The notes below the pieces were generated by a model that saw only the letters and a program-made list of their open reading frames with translations, had not been told where the DNA came from and made no database searches. From a virus, in IMG/VR virus record IMGVR_UViG_3300013307_000680, positions 1 to 25,425 of that record: a stretch of DNA of 25,425 nucleotides. One strand, written 5' to 3'. This document shows, piece after piece, positions 13,261-18,859 of the stretch (position 1 is the stretch's first letter; every line of letters starts with the position of its first letter). Position numbers and translations under genes: made by a program.

Positions 13261-13875
13261 ATGAAAACTGGCGACAACGCAGAAGTAATTGACGAAACCA
13301 ACCGTGAAGAAGAGACCGAAGGCGAAGAGCTAGAAGAGGGTCAGGAAGGCTCTGAGGCTGACGGAGAAGGTTCGGAATCGGAAGAGTGGACTCCACCGAC
13401 CAAGACCGAATTCACGAAGGTTATGCGTGAGTCTGACAGACGCGGTAACAAGATCAAGGAACTCAAAGCCAAGATTGCCGAATACGAAGCCAAGAGCACA
13501 CAAGGTCTAACCGATGTCGAAAAGGCAAAGGAAGAAGCTCGGGCACAAGAAGCGGAACGTTACAAGACTCGCATCATCAACACCGAAGCAACCGCTGGAC
13601 TGACCAAGCTCGGATTGAAGCCGGAAGTCAATGCAAAGCGTCTTATCAAGATGCTTGACCTTGAAGAGATTGACGTTGACCCGGATGACGGTGAGCTGAC
13701 CGGCCTGGACGAACAGCTAGCGGACTTGAAGGAGTCATTCCCTGACCTCTTCACCGATGCGAAGAAGGTAAGAGCTAATCCGGCTACCCGGAAGGATGCT
13801 GCCGACAGGCCACCGGTTGAAAAGAAGGAGACCGGTATTGACCGTATCGCAAAGGCAATGCTCGGAGTGAAGTAA
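13261..13875 (+). CDS. Scaffolding protein
   Basis: This 204-residue protein is highly acidic at the N-terminus (runs of Glu and Gly in residues 5-45), then charged and coiled (FTKVMRESDRRGNKIKELKA, then DVEKAKEEARAQ), with a basic C-terminal tail (DRIAKAMLGVK) that would contact the capsid protein. AAAGG precedes the ATG by six bases. Size, charge pattern and place between MuF and major capsid fit a phage scaffold of the DUF4355/gp20 kind. It is followed at once by promoter P5 and a terminator. Confidence 0.85.
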   Translation: MKTGDNAEVIDETNREEETEGEELEEGQEGSEADGEGSESEEWTPPTKTEFTKVMRESDRRGNKIKELKAKIAEYEAKSTQGLTDVEKAKEEARAQEAERYKTRIINTEATAGLTKLGLKPEVNAKRLIKMLDLEEIDVDPDDGELTGLDEQLADLKESFPDLFTDAKKVRANPATRKDAADRPPVEKKETGIDRIAKAMLGVK

Positions 13876-13882
13876 ACAATTG

Positions 13883-13909
13883 GGAATCGCATTTACCCGC
13901 CTATTCGTT
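13883..13909 (+). promoter_or_regulatory. Putative phage-sigma promoter P5 (capsid), nested in a terminator
   Basis: GGGAATCG places GGAAT at 13883-13887, and CGTTGGAA holds GTT at 13907-13909, with 19 bp between. The spacer contains the left arm of the terminator hairpin at 13895-13930. A transcript starting near 13916 would lack that arm and would not be stopped. It is about 150 bases before the capsid ATG. Confidence 0.65.
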
Positions 13910-13930
13910 GGAAGCAACAGATAGGCGGGT
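13895..13930 (+). terminator. Terminator after scaffold gene
   Basis: ACCCGCCTAT (13895-13904) pairs perfectly with ATAGGCGGGT (13921-13930), followed by TTTGCATT. The loop has an inner GTTG-gaag-CAAC hairpin. It would stop or reduce read-through from the portal-scaffold operon, while promoter P5 inside it restarts capsid transcription. Confidence 0.85.
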
Positions 13931-13946
13931 TTTGCATTCGTTATCA

Positions 13947-14015
13947 GTTGAGTTGAACTCCTGATGAATGTCCAACCAGCCGGTTTATGAAGTGCCAACG
14001 GTTGAGTTGAACTCC
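13947..14015 (+). repeat. Twin GTTGAGTTGAACTCC repeats in capsid leader
   Basis: A 15-base sequence occurs exactly at 13947-13961 and 14001-14015. Each contains an 11-base palindrome (GAGTT-G-AACTC). Both lie in the untranslated leader between P5 and the capsid ATG, so they could be protein binding sites or small RNA hairpins controlling capsid output. Confidence 0.5.
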
Positions 14016-14062
14016 CGAAGGTGCGAGTTAAGAAAATCCAATTCGACCTTTAGGGAAACTAA

Positions 14063-14989
14063 ATGGCACGCGAAACTTTCGACAACTGGATTCCAGTTGA
14101 ATATTCCGCTGATGTAATCCAGCGTCCAGCAATTCAGTCTTTCGTACTTTCTAGCGTCACTCAGACGCCAATGAAGTATGAGTCAATGGTTGTTCCTCGC
14201 TCTGGTGCAGCTCACGTTGCAACCACTGCAAAGGGTTCTGCATTCTCTGAGGACTCGGGCACCAACGACAAGGTAACTCTTTCCGCAGTTAAGTTCGGTC
14301 TTGTCTTCCGTATCGCTAACGAAGATATCTCTGACTCCATTGTTGACCTCATCAAGATCAAGCAAGCTGAGTTCGGCCGTTCTTACGCAATCACCCTAGA
14401 CAATGCAGCTCTTGGCACAACCGCAGTTGCAAACCTGGGAACCGTTCCGTTCAACTCGCTTTACTACAGCCTCCGTCACGATGACACCGGTTCTGGTTAC
14501 ACCGCAGATACCAACCGTGTAGCTACGGCCGGTACCGGTGCAGCCGTTACCTATGACAACCTTTCTGCATTGCTTGCAACTGTTGAAGGTTCTCAGTGGT
14601 ACGCACCAGACCGAGCTTTGATCGTTGCTCACCCATCATTCAAGTCTCAGATTCGCGGTATCAAGACCTCTCAGAACCTCCCGGTCTTCATCAATTCTGA
14701 CTTCGGTGGTGTAGCTGGTGGCGCTCCTGACACTCTGTTCGGAATTCCGATCAAGTGGTCTCTAGGTGCTCGCACCAATGCAACCGCTTCTGACGCTCCA
14801 ACCGGTAATCCACTTATGTTCATCACCAACCCGGATTACTTGATGGCTGGTGACCGTGGTGGCGTCAAGGCCAAGGTTGACACTTCCGTTGGAACTCTGA
14901 CTGACGAAACGATCCTTGCTATGCAGGCTCGTAACGCATTCGCAGTTTCCGTTCCTGCTGCTCACGGCGTTCTGGAACTTCTTCCGTAA
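14063..14989 (+). CDS. Major capsid protein, HK97 fold
   Basis: This 308-residue protein has HK97-family features: MARETFDNWIPVEYSADVIQ at the N-terminus, VPRSGAAHV, an acidic stretch with VFRIANEDI, and TSQNLPVFINSDFG with APDTLFGIPIKWS near the centre. It lacks an N-terminal scaffold domain, consistent with the separate scaffold gene upstream. It will form the icosahedral shell. Codon choice looks strongly biased to a small set, as expected for the most abundant virion protein. AGGG lies about nine bases before the ATG. Transcription likely starts at P5 and a symmetric hairpin follows the stop. Confidence 0.95.
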   Translation: MARETFDNWIPVEYSADVIQRPAIQSFVLSSVTQTPMKYESMVVPRSGAAHVATTAKGSAFSEDSGTNDKVTLSAVKFGLVFRIANEDISDSIVDLIKIKQAEFGRSYAITLDNAALGTTAVANLGTVPFNSLYYSLRHDDTGSGYTADTNRVATAGTGAAVTYDNLSALLATVEGSQWYAPDRALIVAHPSFKSQIRGIKTSQNLPVFINSDFGGVAGGAPDTLFGIPIKWSLGARTNATASDAPTGNPLMFITNPDYLMAGDRGGVKAKVDTSVGTLTDETILAMQARNAFAVSVPAAHGVLELLP

Positions 14990-14997
14990 TTGGTCCT

Positions 14998-15034
14998 GGG
15001 GACTGAGTTGGTGATTATCCCTGGCTCAGTCCCC
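14998..15034 (+). terminator. Hairpin after capsid gene, no T-run
   Basis: GGGGACTGAG (14998-15007) pairs perfectly with CTCAGTCCCC (15025-15034) across a 17-base loop. There is no T-rich tail, so it may be a partial terminator or an mRNA 3' stabiliser rather than a full stop, allowing part of the transcript to continue into the next genes. Confidence 0.5.
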
Positions 15035-15064
15035 ATTCCATGAGACCAAGATTGAAAGGTTGAA

Positions 15065-15448
15065 ATGACAAATCCAGTAGAAGTAAATCCAGAAGTTACC
15101 GATCCTGCTGCAAAGCAATTCCCTTCCGAAGTCGGTGCTCCAAAGGTAGAGGTTTCCGAACGTTCAGCAGACCAGGAACGTCCATCGGACTATTACGTCA
15201 AGGAATTCATCATCAAGGGACGTGACCTAAAGGCAGACAAGGAACTTCACGAACGCAATTCGCTAGCTGTTCTCAATGAGGCTATCCAACGCGGTCTGCA
15301 TCCGAAGGGTGACGTGAAGCTAGTCAAGGCCACAAACCTTGATGACGGTATCAATTCCAGCGTGACCTACAAGGTTGAAGTAGTTCCTGCTCATGTAGAT
15401 CACGTTGCAGGAGAAGCAAACACTCCTACAAAGGCACTAGCCGAATAA
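15065..15448 (+). CDS. Hypothetical head protein
   Basis: This 127-residue protein starts MTNPVEVNPEVTDPAAKQFP. It has a polar disordered N-terminal third and a compact alpha-beta centre (YYVKEFIIKGRDLKADKELH, then LAVLNEAIQRGLHPKGDVKLV). Small proteins at this position, right after the major capsid gene, are often head decoration or accessory head proteins, but no family is clear. The gene sits between the hairpin after the capsid gene and a strong terminator, so it forms a short transcript with the capsid gene. AAAGG precedes the ATG. Confidence 0.75.
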   Translation: MTNPVEVNPEVTDPAAKQFPSEVGAPKVEVSERSADQERPSDYYVKEFIIKGRDLKADKELHERNSLAVLNEAIQRGLHPKGDVKLVKATNLDDGINSSVTYKVEVVPAHVDHVAGEANTPTKALAE

Positions 15449-15478
15449 CCGAATATCTCAATTCCCACACAACTAGAG

Positions 15479-15511
15479 CGGGACGGGTGCCTGGTGGGTG
15501 TTCCCGTCCCG
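15479..15511 (+). terminator. Terminator after the capsid pair
   Basis: CGGGACGGG (15479-15487) pairs perfectly with CCCGTCCCG (15503-15511), followed by TTCTTTG. It ends the capsid transcript before the connector gene at 15546. Confidence 0.85.
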
Positions 15512-15545
15512 TTCTTTGTATCTAAAGGCTAGGTGTCGAAAACTT

Positions 15546-16040
15546 ATGTCAACCATCACAGGTGTTACCACGGCTGATGTATCGGCCTACACCGGAGTAA
15601 CCGTCACAGACGATGAAGTCTCTCAGGCATTGAGCGTGATTGAGCTTTACGCATCCGTTGACCTCTCGAATTTTGCTGGCTTCCGTGCCACCAATCGGAA
15701 GTGGCTTCAAATGGCTGTTGCCTATCAGGCCGCTTGGATGCACTCTCAGCCTGATCTATTCTCCCGAACTGACTTCACGAACCAATCTCAGGACGGCCTG
15801 TCTGTAAGCACTCGTGACGCTTCAACCCTCATGGTTGCGCCATTGGCTAAGAAGGCTCTTTCTCGTGTCTCCTGGGTACGTCCAAGGTCTATCTACATCG
15901 CTCCTGGCCGTCACATGGACCGTTACAACGGTGGCTCTCTGAACACCTATCCAGGCAGGCCGTACACGGATGCTGATTGGTCCAACGGCAATGATGATCC
16001 GAATACCGTTGGCGGTTGGCTTCCGGTGGATTGGAACTAA
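15546..16040 (+). CDS. Head-tail connector protein
   Basis: This 164-residue protein begins MSTITGVTTADVSAYTGVTV. The N-terminal helical region (VIELYASVDLSNFAGFR, with MAVAYQAAWM) resembles the adaptor (gp6/gp15-like) proteins that bind under the portal. A C-terminal Trp/Gly-rich tail follows (DYW-like). I chose ATG 15546 because the ORF upstream runs back into the terminator and AGGTG lies 11 bases before. The order capsid, adaptor, stopper, gp10-like, tail terminator is the standard siphovirus neck order. Confidence 0.8.
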   Translation: MSTITGVTTADVSAYTGVTVTDDEVSQALSVIELYASVDLSNFAGFRATNRKWLQMAVAYQAAWMHSQPDLFSRTDFTNQSQDGLSVSTRDASTLMVAPLAKKALSRVSWVRPRSIYIAPGRHMDRYNGGSLNTYPGRPYTDADWSNGNDDPNTVGGWLPVDWN

Positions 16041-16043
16041 CCA

Positions 16044-16373
16044 ATGATTAGCCTTCCAACAACCACTGTCACGGTTTATCGGGGTAGCTCCGTAGATCAG
16101 TACGGGGATGAGGACGATTCCAACACTGCCGTTCTGAGCAAGGTTCCGTGTTCTCTATTGGAGCAACGTCGATTAGTAGCGACTCAGGACAGTACGCAAC
16201 CGATGATTGTCCGTTACTACACAGCTCGATTGCCATACGGCACTGACATTGAGACCGGGGATCGGCTGCTAGACGAAAAGACCAATGTTATTTACATGGT
16301 CGATTCCTACGCACAGGTTCAATCTCCCTTTATTCAGGGTGACCTTCGGCTTGATCTAAGGCGAGTCTCCTAA
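16044..16373 (+). CDS. Head closure (stopper) protein
   Basis: This 109-residue beta-rich protein starts MISLPTTTVTVYRGSSVDQY and has the small SPP1 gp16-like layout (ARLPYGTDIETGDRLLD, then a short strand with VYMVDSYAQ-like text). It would close the portal-adaptor channel after packaging. It begins four bases after the adaptor stop. Assignment is by size, fold impression and order; motif similarity is weak. Promoter P6 follows at once. Confidence 0.75.
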   Translation: MISLPTTTVTVYRGSSVDQYGDEDDSNTAVLSKVPCSLLEQRRLVATQDSTQPMIVRYYTARLPYGTDIETGDRLLDEKTNVIYMVDSYAQVQSPFIQGDLRLDLRRVS

Positions 16374-16376
16374 AAG

Positions 16377-16403
16377 GGAATCGCTATTTCTTCCTGACCC
16401 GTT
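16377..16403 (+). promoter_or_regulatory. Putative phage-sigma promoter P6 (neck/tail block)
   Basis: GGAATCG starts at 16377 and CGTTGAAA holds GTT at 16401-16403, with 19 bp between GGAAT and GTT. It sits three bases after the stopper stop codon and 73 bases before the gp10-like ATG. Sequence GTTGAAATGAATA after the spacer is also the left arm of a long inverted repeat. Confidence 0.65.
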
Positions 16404-16445
16404 GAAATGAATAGCTCGGGACAACCAGCTTTATTCAGTTTCAAC
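16401..16445 (+). repeat. Long inverted repeat at promoter P6
   Basis: GTTGAAATGAATA (16401-16413) pairs with TATTCAGTTTCAAC (16432-16445) with one bulge; AGCT on both sides of the loop can extend it. The left arm is the -10 element and start region of P6. There is no T-tail, so it is more likely a control element or operator than a terminator. Confidence 0.45.
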
Positions 16446-16476
16446 CCTGCACGACAAGTCAGGAGGTGCATTAGAT

Positions 16477-16758
16477 ATGTCTGTTCGCGTCACTGTGGAC
16501 CGCAATTGGCAGAAGCATATCCAAGCGAACCTCCATGAATTGCTTGACAAGCTGGGTGAAGATATCACTGAGGATGCAAAGCGATTAGCTCCCGTAGAAA
16601 GCGGCAAGCTCCGAGATTCAATCTCGTATGAGGTAGAGGACCGCACAGTTCACGTCTATTCCGACGTTGATTATTCCCCATTCGTTGAAGCGGGAACGTC
16701 TGTGATGAATCCTCAGCCGTATTTGAAGCCAGCTCTCTACAAGAATCGAGAGAGTTAA
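16477..16758 (+). CDS. HK97 gp10-like neck protein
   Basis: This 93-residue protein (MSVRVTVDRNWQKHIQANLH) contains LAPVESGKLRDSISYEVEDR and VEAGTS-x-PQPYLKPALYK, the pattern of the HK97 gp10 family, which takes part in head-tail joining. A perfect AGGAGG lies before the ATG. The stop shares a base with the next start (TAATG), so the two are coupled. It is the first gene after promoter P6. Confidence 0.88.
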   Translation: MSVRVTVDRNWQKHIQANLHELLDKLGEDITEDAKRLAPVESGKLRDSISYEVEDRTVHVYSDVDYSPFVEAGTSVMNPQPYLKPALYKNRES

Positions 16759-17195
16759 TGGCTGGCACTCTCCTTCCGAACACTGAGCAAGTCGTCACTG
16801 CCTGGTTGAAGTCCGTTGGCTTCTCCAAGGTCGGTGCCACATTGCCCGAAGACGTGTCTCAGTGGGCCACAGACGGCTTTTTACAGGTGACTCCGGTAGG
16901 TGGTACCCCTGGCCTGTACGTGCCTATTGCAAGACCGGTTGTGCAGCTCGATTTCTGGGCAGCTAATACGAACTCAGCCAAGGCACCTAAGCAACGGGCT
17001 AACCAGTACGCGGAACAGGTACGTCAAGCCTGTTACCAGCTCTTGAACGTCGGTGTCTCCCTGGTCCTGCCTGATCCATACAAGCCAGCTCGGATTATGA
17101 CGGCCTACTTCCTATCTGAGCCAAGGCCAATCCCTGATCCAAATGCCTCCTACGCGCATTACCAGTGCGACCTACAAGTTAATTGGACGTTCTGA
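16758..17195 (+). CDS. Tail terminator/completion protein
   Basis: This 145-residue protein (MAGTLLPNTEQVVTAWLKSV) has an alpha-beta layout with a central helix (APKQRANQYAEQVRQACYQL) and a beta-rich end (YAHYQCDLQVNWTF), as in lambda gpU-like tail terminators, which cap the tail tube and join it to the neck. Position after the gp10-like gene and before the major tail protein supports this. It shares one base with both neighbouring genes (TAATG and TGATG). Confidence 0.75.
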   Translation: MAGTLLPNTEQVVTAWLKSVGFSKVGATLPEDVSQWATDGFLQVTPVGGTPGLYVPIARPVVQLDFWAANTNSAKAPKQRANQYAEQVRQACYQLLNVGVSLVLPDPYKPARIMTAYFLSEPRPIPDPNASYAHYQCDLQVNWTF

Positions 17196-17407
17196 TGTTT
17201 GCGCTAAAAGGCAGCCGATCCGGAGACCTCTTGACCTTGAACGGAAAAGTGATCGTTCACGACAACGAACGGGAACTTCAATTTCTCTTCCGGGGAGCTG
17301 AACCGGTCAAGGTCTCGATAAGGCCAGAAGAGGCATTACCCCTCTGGGCACATCCGGATATGGCAGGGATCAAATTTCCACTAGAGAAAAAGGACTTCAA
17401 AGCATGA
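17195..17407 (+). CDS. Small protein between tail terminator and tail tube
   Basis: This 70-residue beta-rich protein starts MFALKGSRSGDLLTLNGKVI. The ATG at 17195 overlaps the previous stop by one base; a TTG 12 bases upstream is in frame but less likely. The stop overlaps the next start by four bases (ATGA). No family recognised. Its tight coupling with tail genes suggests a virion or assembly role. Confidence 0.7.
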   Translation: MFALKGSRSGDLLTLNGKVIVHDNERELQFLFRGAEPVKVSIRPEEALPLWAHPDMAGIKFPLEKKDFKA

Positions 17408-17559
17408 GCACACCGAAGGAAGACAAGTCCAAGTTGAAGGTAAAGACAACCTTCATGCCGACTGTTGAACTCGAATTAGCCGATCAGGCCGAATATGACT
17501 ATCTAGCTTCCGCTGGCCTCCTGGTTGATGCGGACAACCCAAAGAAGGAAAAGGAATAA
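17404..17559 (+). CDS. Very small protein before major tail protein
   Basis: This 51-residue protein has a Lys-rich start (MSTPKEDKSKLKVKTT), a strand-like centre (PTVELELADQAEYDYL) and a charged tail. It overlaps the previous stop by four bases and ends three bases before the tail protein start codon. Its short length hides it from usual length cutoffs. Function unknown. Confidence 0.65.
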   Translation: MSTPKEDKSKLKVKTTFMPTVELELADQAEYDYLASAGLLVDADNPKKEKE

Positions 17560-17562
17560 ACA

Positions 17563-18120
17563 ATGTCCGTCACATCAAGCAATCTAATCCAGGGTCCAGC
17601 CGATCTTTACACGGCTGCATTCGGTGCAACTGAGCCGTTGGATAGTGCCGTCAATGCTGCACCAACAACCCCTTGGGTTAATGCCGGTGCAACTGATGGT
17701 GGAGTTAAGCTCGTCTTCAACCAGTCATTCAGTGAGCTGAGCGTTGACCAAATCGTTGATACCCCTGAGCGTCGAATGACATCGCGTGAGGCAACGATTC
17801 AGACCAACCTTGCTGAACCAACCTTGGCAAATCTCGTGATTGCCCTCAACGGTGGAACGGTAACAACCGGTTCCGGTAACAGCACCTACGATCCAGTATC
17901 AAGCTCAGCCGCAATTGCACCAACCTACATTGCCGCCATTCTTGATGGTGTCGCACCGGGCAAGTTCCGTCGTCGTGTAATTGCGCGAAAGGTTCTCAGC
18001 ACCGGAAACGTAGAGCAGGACTATAAGAAGGACGGACAAGCCTACTGGCCTGTCACTCTGACCACTCACTATGTGTCCTCTTCTATCACTCCAATTCACG
18101 TAGTGGATCAGACCTCCTAA
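17563..18120 (+). CDS. Major tail protein
   Basis: This 185-residue protein (MSVTSSNLIQGPADLYTAAF) has the layout of siphovirus tail-tube subunits: an N-terminal strand pair, a segment FSELSVDQIVDTPERRMTSR that matches a common tail-tube motif, and a C-terminal beta region. It should polymerise into the tail tube. AAGGA lies seven bases before the ATG. It ends before a strong terminator-like hairpin and the assembly chaperone genes. Confidence 0.85.
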   Translation: MSVTSSNLIQGPADLYTAAFGATEPLDSAVNAAPTTPWVNAGATDGGVKLVFNQSFSELSVDQIVDTPERRMTSREATIQTNLAEPTLANLVIALNGGTVTTGSGNSTYDPVSSSAAIAPTYIAAILDGVAPGKFRRRVIARKVLSTGNVEQDYKKDGQAYWPVTLTTHYVSSSITPIHVVDQTS

Positions 18121-18126
18121 TTCCGG

Positions 18127-18172
18127 GCAGCCGGACCAGCTTAATTCTCCCTTCTCGGCTGGTTCCGGCTGC
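18127..18172 (+). terminator. Hairpin after major tail gene
   Basis: GCAGCCGGACCAGC (18127-18140) pairs with GCTGGTTCCGGCTGC (18158-18172) with one bulged base, forming a 14-bp stem. The tail TCAATTAA is only mildly T-rich. It probably reduces transcription of the downstream tail genes relative to the tail tube. Confidence 0.75.
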
Positions 18173-18212
18173 TCAATTAACCCACCAACCCACCAAATGA
18201 AAGCGAATATCT

Positions 18213-18539
18213 ATGGCATTAGAACTGACAACCAATTCTGAGACCGAAGTTGAAAAGGTTCATCTGTTCAGCATTGACGGCAAGCCTTATTACATCCCTA
18301 ACAAGGTCCGTATGAACCTTCAATTGAAGCTCATGCGACTGATGAAGAAGAGTCCCGAAGAGGCTACGGCCTGGTTGCTGGAAGAGCTGTTGAAAGACTC
18401 CGATGGCGGATATGAAGCCTTGGAAGAGTATGACGACTTGACACCGGAAATCCTTGAATCGGTATTCAAGGCAGCTTGCCTAGTTGTCTTCGGCATGACG
18501 GATGAACAGCTTGAAGAGGCAGCTCGGGGAAATGGCTAA
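18213..18539 (+). CDS. Tail assembly chaperone, short form (gpG-like)
   Basis: This 108-residue acidic helical protein (MALELTTNSETEVEKVHLFS) is the unshifted product. Position between tail tube and tape measure fits a gpG-type tail assembly chaperone that binds the tape measure protein. GAAAG lies about eight bases before the ATG. Codon 105-107 region contains the heptamer GGGGAAAT-like slip site (18527-18533), four bases before the TAA stop, so a fraction of ribosomes enters the -1 frame to make the longer product. Confidence 0.85.
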   Translation: MALELTTNSETEVEKVHLFSIDGKPYYIPNKVRMNLQLKLMRLMKKSPEEATAWLLEELLKDSDGGYEALEEYDDLTPEILESVFKAACLVVFGMTDEQLEEAARGNG

Positions 18540-18847
18540 AGGAAGACTTTGATGTCTGGGGGAGAGCATCCGAACTCATTTGGATTCTCGATTATCTCCC
18601 TGAGATTGAGTCTGACTTCTCAGTCTTCCACCGCATAGACGATATCTATTCGCTCGATTCCCGCCTATTCAATAGGCGAGTGCAATACATAGCGGCTTAC
18701 GAAGGTGCCGTTCAAGCCCGCATTGTCAATGAGCACCAGGAACGTAATCCATTGGGCACGAATGCTCAGAACGTAGAAATCCCATCAACACCAGCCGGAT
18801 TTGAAATGGCCGGTCTCGGGGAATTTGTTTCATTCAGCAAGGTTTAA
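18213..18847 (+). CDS. Tail assembly chaperone, -1 frameshift product (gpGT-like)
   Basis: Ribosomes slipping back one base at G-GGA-AAT (18527-18533) continue in the -1 frame through WLKEDFDVWGRASELIWILD to a TAA at 18845-18847, giving about 211 residues. The -1 frame lacks its own start codon in a sensible place, yet is open and protein-like for 100 codons and stops just before the tape measure RBS. This is the classic lambda gpG/gpGT arrangement found in most siphoviruses. The extension would recruit the tape measure and tail tube proteins. Confidence 0.85.
18527..18533 (+). other. -1 slippery heptamer G-GGA-AAT
   Basis: The heptamer fits the X-XXY-YYZ rule with tRNA re-pairing from GGA-AAT to GGG-AAA. 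It is followed within four bases by the in-frame TAA and precedes a long open -1 frame. It is therefore the likely frameshift site. Confidence 0.85.
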
Positions 18848-18859
18848 TAAGGAGTCAAC

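Noticed and set aside
13374-13401. GGAATCG followed after 16 bases by CGACC inside the scaffold gene
   Set aside because: Right -35 and spacing but the -10 is not CGTTG and it is mid-gene. It serves as a negative control for the motif search.
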